NCBI GenBank assembly: GCA_003219395.1
Contig: QHOR01000054.1
Location: forward strand, 4,879 to 11,774
DNA from: Verrucomicrobiota bacterium
GTDB taxonomy: Bacteria; Verrucomicrobiota; Verrucomicrobiia; Chthoniobacterales; UBA10450
Reading direction: 5' to 3'
DNA: 6,896 nucleotides
Shown: positions 1-6,896 of the stretch, in pieces
Numbering within the stretch: the stretch's first letter is position 1
How the letters are laid out: each line of letters begins with the position of its first letter
Notes under the pieces: model-generated
The model's input: the letters and a program-made list of their open reading frames with translations, nothing else
Told to the model about the DNA's origin: nothing
The model's database searches: none
Made by a program: the position numbers and the translations under genes

Positions 1-2
1 AA

Positions 3-1190
3 TATTGGCGAACGTGGGCCAATCAGTTTCAGGGGCAGGGGAAATGGCGCGATGCAGTGATGCGCTCACTGCTGGTTCTTAAAGGATTGACCTATGCGCC
101 CACAGGCGGTCTTGTCGCGGCCGCGACCACCTCATTACCTGAGCAAATAGGGGGGCCGCGGAATTGGGATTATCGTTACTGCTGGCTGCGAGATGCCACG
201 TTCGCTTTGCTCTCTCTGTTGCGTGCCGGTTATCGCGAGGAAGCCAAGGGATGGCGTGAGTGGCTGTTGCGCGCCGTCGCTGGCAGTCCGGCGCAAATGC
301 AGATCATGTACGGAGTTCGCGGCGAACGCCGCCTTGACGAAGTCGAAATTCCCTGGCTTTCAGGTTACGAAAAATCTGCACCAGTGCGCATCGGCAACGC
401 TGCTTCGAAACAATTTCAGCTCGATGTGTACGGAGAGGTACTGGCCACGATGTTCGAAGCCGATTGCGCTGGAATTAAAATGCAAGAGCCTGACTGGGCT
501 TTGATGGTGCATTTGATGAAATTTCTGGAATCAAACTGGCACAAACCAGATGAAGGAATTTGGGAAGTGCGCGGCGGACGCAAAAATTTCACACACTCAA
601 AAATGATGGCATGGGTGGCGTTCGATTGCGCCGTGAAACTGGTTGAGGAATGCGGATGCGCCGCGGGAGAACATCATGGCCGCTGGCGAAAAGCTAGAGA
701 GCAAATTCACGCCGAAGTTTGCGAGCGCGGCTACAATTCAAAGAGAAAGGCGTTTACTCAATTTTATGGTTCCGATGCGCTGGACGCCAGCCTGCTGACA
801 ATGCCCCTCGTCGGGTTTCTGCCCGCAACAGATGAGCGTGTGCGTAACACCATCCATGCCATCGAACGGGAGCTAATGGAAGATGGTTTCGTCTTGCGTT
901 ATCGGCCGGAGGAGTACGGTGTGGACGGACTGCCGGGAGGCGAAGGAGTTTTTATCCCGTGCTCCTTTTGGTTGGTCGCTTGCTGGCATCTACTCGATCG
1001 AAAGAAAGAAGCGCGTGAGTTGTTCGACCGCTTGCTGGATGTGCGAAGCGATCTGGGACTTCTCTCTGAGGAATACGATCCACGTGAGAAACGACAGCTT
1101 GGAAATTTTCCGCAGGCATTTTCGCACGTTGCGCTCCTTGCTGCCGCTCGAATCCTTAACGGTGAACAGGAAGCTGTAGCATTGGAATGA
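3..1190 (+). CDS. Glycoside hydrolase family 15 (glucoamylase/trehalase-like), 5' end outside window
   Basis: GH15 enzymes are inverting exo-hydrolases that release glucose from alpha-glucans or, in some bacterial members, from trehalose; which substrate applies here cannot be read from the sequence. The frame is open from base 3, and the first visible residues (YWRTWANQFQGQGKWRDAVM) already match the family, so the GTG/ATG at 57-62 are internal codons and not the start. Counting from the GTG at 57, the family blocks are TYAPTGGLVAAATTSLPE (12-29), NWDYRYCWLRDATF (36-49), GIWEVRG with the likely general-acid Glu170, SEEYDP with the likely general base at Glu338/339, and RQLGNFPQAFSHVAL (346-360). 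The visible part is about 395 residues; full-length bacterial members are around 600, so the N-terminal beta-sandwich domain should lie to the left. No signal peptide can be judged. The catalytic (alpha/alpha)6 domain looks intact and in frame to the TGA at 1188-1190. It converges on the CNNM pair across a structured spacer. Confidence 0.93.
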   Translation, partial: YWRTWANQFQGQGKWRDAVMRSLLVLKGLTYAPTGGLVAAATTSLPEQIGGPRNWDYRYCWLRDATFALLSLLRAGYREEAKGWREWLLRAVAGSPAQMQIMYGVRGERRLDEVEIPWLSGYEKSAPVRIGNAASKQFQLDVYGEVLATMFEADCAGIKMQEPDWALMVHLMKFLESNWHKPDEGIWEVRGGRKNFTHSKMMAWVAFDCAVKLVEECGCAAGEHHGRWRKAREQIHAEVCERGYNSKRKAFTQFYGSDALDASLLTMPLVGFLPATDERVRNTIHAIERELMEDGFVLRYRPEEYGVDGLPGGEGVFIPCSFWLVACWHLLDRKKEARELFDRLLDVRSDLGLLSEEYDPREKRQLGNFPQAFSHVALLAAARILNGEQEAVALE

Positions 1191-1270
1191 CACCAAGGAG
1201 CAGCGGTCTACTTGGGCACAGAGAAGGCGCCGCTGTAGCCAAGGCCCCTATGGGCCGTCTCCTTCGGTGT
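1190..1270. repeat. Palindromic intergenic element able to fold as a three-way junction
   Basis: ACACCAAGGAG (1190-1200) pairs with CTCCTTCGGTGT (1259-1270) over 11 bp with a single bulged C at 1265. Stacked directly on it, CAGCGG (1201-1206) pairs with CCGCTG (1230-1235). A third stem, GGCCC (1243-1247) with GGGCC (1252-1256), closes the loop CTAT. The result is an 81-nt three-way junction starting at the last base of the GH15 stop codon. No U-tract follows, so it is not a canonical intrinsic terminator, although it could still protect or end transcripts between these convergent genes. It could equally be a dispersed REP-like or MITE-like repeat. The pairings are seen in the sequence; the role is inference. 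Confidence 0.6.
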
Positions 1271-1307
1271 GAAAAGCACCGCGCAGAACCGACTGGCCAT
1301 AGGCCGG
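1265..1307. repeat. Two further small hairpins in the GH15/CNNM spacer
   Basis: CGGTG (1265-1269) can pair with CACCG (1277-1281) around a 7-nt loop. This would compete with the outer stem of the preceding element because it uses the same GGTG. Next, CTGGCC (1293-1298) pairs with GGCCGG (1302-1307) around ATA with one G-U wobble; its core resembles the GGCCC-CTAT-GGGCC stem upstream. The stems are short, and some could arise by chance in GC-rich sequence. The remainder of the spacer up to 1330 holds only an AT-rich TTTTAAAA stretch. Confidence 0.35.
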
Positions 1308-1330
1308 CGGCGACAACACTTTTAAAATTT

Positions 1331-2293
1331 CTAAGTCCGAATCTCGCTGGAAGAAATCAGCCGCAAAATCAGATCCTCGATAGTTACGATTCCGGAAAAA
1401 CGTTTCTTTCGGTCCAGGACAGCAGCAAGTCCGAGCCGGGTCGCACGTAATTGCTGCACAACGCGATAGGCGGACTCATCCTCACTGGTCGTTACGATGC
1501 GCCGGACATAATTGTGCAGCGGTTTCCTTCCATTTTCATCGAGCAGGATATCGAGAATATTAACCAGACCATCCGGTTGTCCTGCTGGTGTGATCACGGG
1601 CAGGCGATCAAGGCTGGAAGAAGCGCCGAGCTCGACTGCTTCCCGGGTTGATGCGTTCGGTGCCAACCCGACGACTTTCGCCCGCGGCAGCATTACGTCG
1701 CGCACTCTGACGGTGCGAAAGTCCACCACATTATGAATCATCGCGCGTTCGGTGGGAGTCAGAGAACCCTCGAGCTCGCTTTGCGCAGTGATTTGTTTTA
1801 ATTCTTCACGTCCGGCAAAAAGGCGAGCGCGCCTGGCCGCGCGATTCGGCATGAGCAATTTTCCCAAGCCTGCCCCAAGCTCAAGAAATGGAGAGAGCAG
1901 CAGCGACATTAATTCAAGTACACCGGCGAGCTGAGCCAGCGCGCGAAATGGAAATCGCCGGAAAAGCGATTTCGGCAAAACAGAGAGGAGAAATAGGTAG
2001 ACCGGAAGCGCAACGACGAGAGAGATAAAATAGCCGGCGTACTCCCATGACCGGACCAATTCCCGCGTCAGCAGAAACAGACCGAGTATGTTGGCTGCGT
2101 TCGTGAAGAGCAGGACGATCACCAGCAATCGCTCCGGTCGCTTCAACAAACGATTCAAGCGCACCGCCGCAGGGACGCGGCGCTTCACATTTTGTCGCAA
2201 GCGAACTGGATCAATCGAAAGCAGCCCGCTTTCAATTCCGTTGAAGAAAAACGAAACAATCCAGCAACAAAAGATCATCAAAGCGCTCATCAT
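1331..2293 (-). CDS. Shortened CNNM/CorC-family membrane protein (DUF21 plus CBS pair, no CorC_HlyC domain)
   Basis: This 320-residue protein is a second, diverged DUF21/CBS protein. An N-terminal membrane segment carries FNGIESGLLSI (17-27), the counterpart of the FSGxETAxxS motif in the family. Further hydrophobic stretches lie at about 55-78 and 86-108, followed by LPKSL (106-110), then re-entrant or helical segments to about 148. A cytosolic CBS pair follows: DVMLPRAKV (199-207) stands where the family has DVMTPR, and FSGIVTIEDLI (299-309) closes the second CBS motif. The chain ends at SSSEIRT and lacks the C-terminal CorC_HlyC (transporter-associated) domain present in its neighbour. Its ATG at 2293-2291 overlaps the TGA of the upstream gene (ATGA), so translation is probably coupled; a second ATG follows immediately at 2290. 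Family knowledge suggests a role in Mg2+ or other divalent-cation efflux, perhaps as a partner subunit. That it forms a heteromer with the neighbouring protein is inference. Confidence 0.88.
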   Translation of the reverse strand: MMSALMIFCCWIVSFFFNGIESGLLSIDPVRLRQNVKRRVPAAVRLNRLLKRPERLLVIVLLFTNAANILGLFLLTRELVRSWEYAGYFISLVVALPVYLFLLSVLPKSLFRRFPFRALAQLAGVLELMSLLLSPFLELGAGLGKLLMPNRAARRARLFAGREELKQITAQSELEGSLTPTERAMIHNVVDFRTVRVRDVMLPRAKVVGLAPNASTREAVELGASSSLDRLPVITPAGQPDGLVNILDILLDENGRKPLHNYVRRIVTTSEDESAYRVVQQLRATRLGLAAVLDRKKRFSGIVTIEDLILRLISSSEIRT

Positions 2294-3558
2294 GCTGCTG
2301 CCCCAAAAGCTTTCGGCGTTGTCTTCTCCAGTAGGATTTCCTCAATCCTTTGGCGCGCCGCGCGACGCACGGTAATGGCAAGGCCGGGAATCTCCAGTTT
2401 CGTGCCCAACGGGGGCAAATAACCGAGTCGCGTGAAGACGAAGCCGCCAATCGTATCGATTCCTTCTGCGTTGATTTGAAAACCGAGATGTTCGCTTAAA
2501 TCGTCAAGGCGGGCATCGCCGCTAACAAGAAATCTACCGTTCCCAAGCGGCTCGATATAAAGCGCAACATCGTCCCGTGGCACGACATCGGATAGGATTT
2601 CTCCCACGATATCCTCCATGGTGATGATCCCCTCGGTGCCGCCAAACTCGTCAACCACGACTCCCATCCCTTGCGGTCGAGTCAAAAAGAGCTTGAGCAG
2701 TTCCAACGCGCCCATTGTCTCGGAGACGAACGAAGGCGCGATCAGCTTCTCAGTGTAATGCTCCGATGGATCGAGCAGGAACAATTTCACATCGATAATG
2801 CCGAGAATTTGATCAGGTGTGTCGGCATAGACCGGGACGCGCCGATATCGATTTTTCTTCAGACGCGCAATTACTTCGTCATTGGTCAAATCATCCGGCA
2901 ACATGAAACTATCAACGCGCGGTGTCATGCAGTCTTTTGCGGTCTTGTCACCGAGCTTGATGATTTCCTGAATGATTTCGGCTTCGCCTTCGTATAAGGC
3001 GCCTTCCTCTTCGCTCATCTCGAGCAGCGTCTCTAATTCCTCGTCGCTCAAACGAGGTCGGATGCGTAGGCGACGCGGCGTGATAAGATCGACCACGCGA
3101 GCGCTGACCTTCTCGAGACCGCGCCCAATCCGATCAAGGAGCGGCATCGAGATCTGCAAGGCCAAAGCGCCGATCGTGGAGAGTCGATAGGGCGCTGAAA
3201 GCGCAAGGAGCTTTGGGATTAGATCGCAAACCAGCACAACGATTGCGAAGATCGCAAGCGCTGCCAACCACTCCGAAATGCGCCCCCTCAATGGGCCGTT
3301 CCACAAGAAGAACAGACACAATACCGTCAATAGAACGTTTATTGCTCCATCACCGAGGAGCAGGACGTTAAGGACATGGCGCGGATTTACCCGGAAGAGT
3401 TGCACAAAATTCGTGAGCCTTGGATGATTAGTTTCCAATCGGCGCAATTGGTACGGCTTAAGGGAGAAAAGGGCTGTCTCCAAGCCGGAAAACAGCGCCG
3501 AACAGAAAATCAAAATCGAGATGACCACCAGCAGGGTGGCCAGGACCACAGCTGTCAT
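2290..3558 (-). CDS. CNNM/CorC (HlyC/CorC) family transporter: DUF21, CBS pair, CorC_HlyC domain
   Basis: This is a full-length member of the family that includes bacterial CorC/MpfA-type Mg2+ exporters and animal CNNM proteins; older annotation calls it a hemolysin. Counting from the ATG at 3558 (422 residues): a first membrane segment at 1-24 runs into FSGLETALFSL (23-33), with further segments at about 62-87 and 96-120 and the IPK motif at 114-116. The first CBS motif contains DCMTPRVDSFML (209-220) and RRVPVY (239-244). The second CBS ends in DEFGGTEGIITMEDIVGEI (303-321), a family signature. The CorC_HlyC domain starts near GRFLVSGDARLDDL (341-354) and includes TIGGFVFTRLG (369-379). A TTG at 3579 would add seven residues (MAVSPSK); I prefer the ATG because the membrane helix begins there, but neither has a convincing ribosome site. 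It is the first gene of a two-gene operon, overlapping the next gene by ATGA at 2290-2293. The exact ion is not shown by the sequence. Confidence 0.9.
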   Translation of the reverse strand: MTAVVLATLLVVISILIFCSALFSGLETALFSLKPYQLRRLETNHPRLTNFVQLFRVNPRHVLNVLLLGDGAINVLLTVLCLFFLWNGPLRGRISEWLAALAIFAIVVLVCDLIPKLLALSAPYRLSTIGALALQISMPLLDRIGRGLEKVSARVVDLITPRRLRIRPRLSDEELETLLEMSEEEGALYEGEAEIIQEIIKLGDKTAKDCMTPRVDSFMLPDDLTNDEVIARLKKNRYRRVPVYADTPDQILGIIDVKLFLLDPSEHYTEKLIAPSFVSETMGALELLKLFLTRPQGMGVVVDEFGGTEGIITMEDIVGEILSDVVPRDDVALYIEPLGNGRFLVSGDARLDDLSEHLGFQINAEGIDTIGGFVFTRLGYLPPLGTKLEIPGLAITVRRAARQRIEEILLEKTTPKAFGAAA

Positions 3559-3681
3559 TTTCGACGGCGAAACAGCCAAAATGACTGTGCACCTGCCCGA
3601 GGCGAGCAGTCTCCTTCCGCTGAAAAACTAGTGCGAGTGGGTTTGCCCATTATCTGAGCCGTTGGCAAATTAAGCCCCTTG

Positions 3682-4164
3682 ATGAGTAAAGGCGAGAGGA
3701 TTTCGCGATTTGTGTCCGAGTTGGCTGCCGAAGGTGTCGATCCGGATCAGACCGATATCGCGAAACATCCATTTTATCGTGCGTTTTTCCATTGTTGGAA
3801 TGAACAACGTTATTATGAGGCGCATGATGTTCTGGAGCAGCTTTGGCTCAAGACCAAATCGTGCGATGCCGACTATTTCAAAGGATTGATTCAAGCCGCT
3901 GGCGCTTTCGTTCATCTTCAAAAGCGCTTTGAGCATCCATTGCACGCAAAGCACAGCAAGCGTTTGGCTCCTGCGGCACGTTTATTTCGACTCGCGGAGA
4001 GCAACCTGTCTCGATTCCGTCCGCGACATCACGGGCTGGATGTCGCCGCATTGTGTCAACTTTTGCTCGAATGCGCTGATCGGATTGTTGCATCCGATTA
4101 CAAGATCAATCCCTGGTCACCGGAGACGGCTCCTAGGCTGGAGCTCAGTTCCGGTTCGCGATAA
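3682..4164 (+). CDS. DUF309 domain protein, function unknown
   Basis: This 160-residue soluble protein belongs to the DUF309 family, small all-helical proteins found in many bacteria with no established biochemical role. The family signature is seen as WNEQRYYEAHDVLEQLWL (39-56), with its conserved glutamate and histidine in EAHDVLE, and the second helix block YFKGLIQAAGAFVHLQKR (65-82). The C-terminal part, including NPWSPETAPRLE, is less conserved. The start is the ATG at 3682; a TTG directly before it would add one residue. No clear Shine-Dalgarno precedes either. No signal peptide or membrane segment is visible. It is transcribed divergently from the CNNM pair, with 123 bp between the two starts, and convergently with the TauE/SafE gene, so it is probably monocistronic. 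Family assignment is good; I do not propose a function. Confidence 0.85.
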   Translation: MSKGERISRFVSELAAEGVDPDQTDIAKHPFYRAFFHCWNEQRYYEAHDVLEQLWLKTKSCDADYFKGLIQAAGAFVHLQKRFEHPLHAKHSKRLAPAARLFRLAESNLSRFRPRHHGLDVAALCQLLLECADRIVASDYKINPWSPETAPRLELSSGSR

Positions 4165-4170
4165 CCTCTG

Positions 4171-4200
4171 ATTACCACCGGCTTTCAAGCCGGTGGTAAT
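4171..4200. repeat. Perfect 14-bp hairpin directly after the DUF309 stop
   Basis: ATTACCACCGGCTT (4171-4184) is followed by TC and its exact reverse complement AAGCCGGTGGTAAT (4187-4200). In RNA the loop would probably open to four bases (TTCA). It begins six bases after the TAA. No T-run follows on either strand, so it is not a typical intrinsic terminator, but it may protect the 3' end or act as a bidirectional stop between convergent genes. It heads a cluster of four hairpins and fits a REP-like repeat. Confidence 0.75.
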
Positions 4201-4217
4201 TCCCAAGATGCCGGGCA

Positions 4218-4235
4218 AAGCTGTTTTAACAGCTT
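4218..4235. repeat. Hairpin 2 of the 4171-4309 cluster
   Basis: AAGCTGTT (4218-4225), loop TT, then AACAGCTT (4228-4235): a perfect 8-bp inverted repeat. Together with one flanking A its left arm, AAAGCTGTT, resembles that of hairpin 3 (AAAGCCGTT), suggesting the two are related units. Confidence 0.55.
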
Positions 4236-4251
4236 CTCACTTGTTGCTCAA

Positions 4252-4267
4252 AGCCGTTGAAACGGCT
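4252..4267. repeat. Hairpin 3 of the 4171-4309 cluster
   Basis: AGCCGTT (4252-4258), loop GA, then AACGGCT (4261-4267): a perfect 7-bp inverted repeat. Its spacing and arm sequence parallel hairpin 2 at 4218-4235. Confidence 0.5.
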
Positions 4268-4289
4268 GGGGTCCCGCGTGTCATTCGAT

Positions 4290-4309
4290 CACCAGGCTAA
4301 AGCCAGGTG
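4290..4309. repeat. Hairpin 4 of the 4171-4309 cluster
   Basis: CACCAGGCT (4290-4298), loop AA, then AGCCAGGTG (4301-4309): 9-bp arms with one mismatch. It is followed by TTAATGAAAT and then the 3' end of the minus-strand permease gene. The GGCT/AGCC core is shared with the first hairpin of the cluster, which points to a common repeat family. Confidence 0.5.
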
Positions 4310-4329
4310 TTAATGAAATTGCAGCGTGT

Positions 4330-5067
4330 CTACCTCGTAAAAAGCAATTTTGTGCCAGCGATGAAAAGGACTGTCGCCAATAACAGCGAAATCACCCGGA
4401 CAGCAAAACGTCTGCTGCCCAAATGCGATCCCAGAATCCCACCGACGATCGCAGCTGCTGCCAGCACGAGACCGAGCGAAGGAATTGACTCAACTTTTGT
4501 AAAGTAGCCGACCAGCCCCGCGATCGAGTTGACCCAAATGAACAACGCCGAAACAGCTGCTGCCTGACGAATGCGCGCCCATTGACAAAACAGCAATAGA
4601 GGCGTGAGAAAGATTCCGCCGCCAGTTCCAGTCAGGCCGGAAAGAAAACCGAGCCCTGCACCAACACTAATTGCCACCGGCCGCGACGGAGGAATTGTTT
4701 GCAGCGGATCGGTTCGACGGAACACCAGGCGGGCGGCGGAAAAAAGCAGAACAACGCCTATCAAAATTCGCAGAACAGAAGCAGACGGTTGGAGATAACC
4801 GCCGACGTATGCAGCCGGAATGGAAAGTAGCGCGAATGGCCAAAACAATTTCCATGAGAAATAACCGGCCCGCCAGAATTGGAATGTACCAATCGAAGCG
4901 ACCAAGATGTTAAGCACAAGCGCGGTCGGTCGAATCACCGCCGGTGCGAGTCCGAACAAAGTCATTGTGGCGATATAACCCGACGCACCCGCATGACCGA
5001 CCGAAGAGTAAAGAAAGGCAATCACTCCTACAGCGACAAACAAAAGAATGAGATGCGTTGTGTCCAT
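4330..5067 (-). CDS. TauE/SafE family permease (former DUF81), predicted sulfite/sulfonate exporter
   Basis: This is a 245-residue integral membrane protein of the TauE/SafE family, whose studied members export sulfite, sulfoacetate or related organosulfur anions; the substrate here is not determined. It has about eight hydrophobic segments, roughly at 5-25, 46-65, 72-92, 97-117, 130-157, 168-188, 197-217 and 224-243. This arrangement gives the family's two internally similar halves. Each half starts with a characteristic glycine-rich motif: SVGHAGASGYIATMTLFGL (22-40) and GFLSGLTGTGGGIFLTPLL (140-158). Length is typical and the frame is intact from the ATG at 5067-5065 to the TAG at 4332-4330. 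No good Shine-Dalgarno sequence lies before the ATG. No sulfur-metabolism gene is next to it, so context does not help with substrate. It diverges from the YyaL-type gene across a repeat-filled spacer and converges with the DUF309 gene across the hairpin cluster. Confidence 0.92.
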   Translation of the reverse strand: MDTTHLILLFVAVGVIAFLYSSVGHAGASGYIATMTLFGLAPAVIRPTALVLNILVASIGTFQFWRAGYFSWKLFWPFALLSIPAAYVGGYLQPSASVLRILIGVVLLFSAARLVFRRTDPLQTIPPSRPVAISVGAGLGFLSGLTGTGGGIFLTPLLLFCQWARIRQAAAVSALFIWVNSIAGLVGYFTKVESIPSLGLVLAAAAIVGGILGSHLGSRRFAVRVISLLLATVLFIAGTKLLFTR

Positions 5068-5109
5068 ATGATCACGAATGTCATTGCATGGATATTTCGA
5101 TCGAATGAC

Positions 5110-5232
5110 GAAATCCGAATGACGAATGATAAAGGAATACCTAAGCTCGAACCACGAAACAAGCGCCGCTACATTTCATTTCGTTAGTTCGACATTCCAT
5201 ATACGTCGTTCGTCATTTCCTTGAGGGATTTC
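5110..5232. repeat. Degenerate long inverted repeat (GAATGACGAA type) in the divergent spacer
   Basis: Five blocks occur in one order on the left and as reverse complements in mirrored order on the right: GAAATCC (5110-5116) with GGATTTC (5226-5232); AATGACGAA (5118-5126) with TTCGTCATT (5209-5217); GGAAT (5134-5138) with ATTCC (5194-5198); CGAAC (5148-5152) with GTTCG (5187-5191); CGAAA (5155-5159) with TTTCG (5179-5183). An extra direct copy of AATGACGAA lies at 5104-5112, and the palindrome TTCGATCGAA at 5096-5105. The element fills the 182-bp region from which both flanking genes should be transcribed. It may be a decayed MITE-like or dispersed palindromic repeat; no transposase is present. 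Confidence 0.6.
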
Positions 5233-5249
5233 TCGCGTTAACATACCTG

Positions 5250-6896
<1,647 letters not shown>

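Noticed and set aside
57..62. GTG/ATG as the start of the GH15 protein
   Set aside because: The frame is open back to base 3 and those upstream codons already encode conserved GH15 sequence, so the true start is outside the window.
1190..1310. tRNA or other known structural RNA gene
   Set aside because: The folding is branched, but there is no acceptor stem/CCA layout, T-loop sequence or anticodon arm consistent with a tRNA, and I recognise no known riboswitch motif.
2088..2422. Plus-strand open frames across the CNNM gene junction
   Set aside because: They lie antisense to conserved CNNM/CorC coding sequence and encode no recognisable domain.
3641..3661. Possible promoter (GATAAT on the minus strand at 3656-3651) between the CNNM and DUF309 genes
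   Set aside because: No -35-like hexamer lies at acceptable spacing, and promoter consensus for this organism is unknown. Nothing else distinctive was found in the 3559-3681 spacer.
4171..4200. Classical rho-independent terminator after the DUF309 gene
   Set aside because: The stem is strong but no T-run follows on either strand, so I list it as a hairpin repeat only.
4171..4309. CRISPR array
   Set aside because: The hairpins differ in sequence and length and are not separated by regular spacers.

Overview
The window carries six protein-coding genes, two of them cut by the window edges, and four short intergenic spacers. All six genes belong to recognisable families. I do not see a defence system, CRISPR array, prophage, insertion sequence, tRNA or rRNA. 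Base composition looks moderate-to-high GC (estimated by eye). The coding regions look like ordinary chromosomal housekeeping or accessory metabolism. Spacers packed with palindromes and hairpins, together with start codons that lack clear Shine-Dalgarno sequences, remind me of Verrucomicrobia (Spartobacteria/Chthoniobacter-like soil bacteria) or a related PVC or Acidobacteria-type lineage. That placement is an inference from recall, not a demonstrated assignment.

Layout from left to right. (1) The C-terminal two thirds of a GH15 glucoamylase/trehalase-type glycoside hydrolase, plus strand, entering from the left edge (3-1190). (2) A spacer holding a strong bulged inverted repeat that encloses two further stems (1190-1270). 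(3) Two minus-strand DUF21/CBS membrane proteins of the CNNM/CorC (HlyC) family, upstream gene 2290-3558 and downstream gene 1331-2293, overlapping by an ATGA and so probably co-translated. (4) A divergent plus-strand DUF309 protein (3682-4164). (5) A convergent spacer holding four small hairpins in 140 bp (4171-4309). (6) A minus-strand TauE/SafE-family permease (4330-5067). (7) A divergent spacer occupied by a degenerate inverted repeat of about 120 bp (5110-5232). (8) The first 549 codons of a YyaL/SPATA20-type thioredoxin-domain protein (DUF255), plus strand, running off the right edge (5250-6896).

Functionally the genes do not form one obvious pathway. The only convincing operon is the CNNM/CorC pair, likely a divalent-cation (Mg2+) export or regulation module made of one full-length and one shortened subunit. 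The GH15 enzyme points to alpha-glucan or trehalose use. The TauE/SafE protein is a predicted sulfite/organosulfonate exporter. DUF309 and YyaL are conserved families of unresolved function.

The most unusual signal is repeat biology. Three of the four spacers each hold a different class of palindromic element. In addition, the YyaL-type gene appears to have absorbed a palindromic repeat in frame (about 6171-6227), translating as [17 protein letters not shown] and neighbouring residues, at a place where the family normally has only a short turn.
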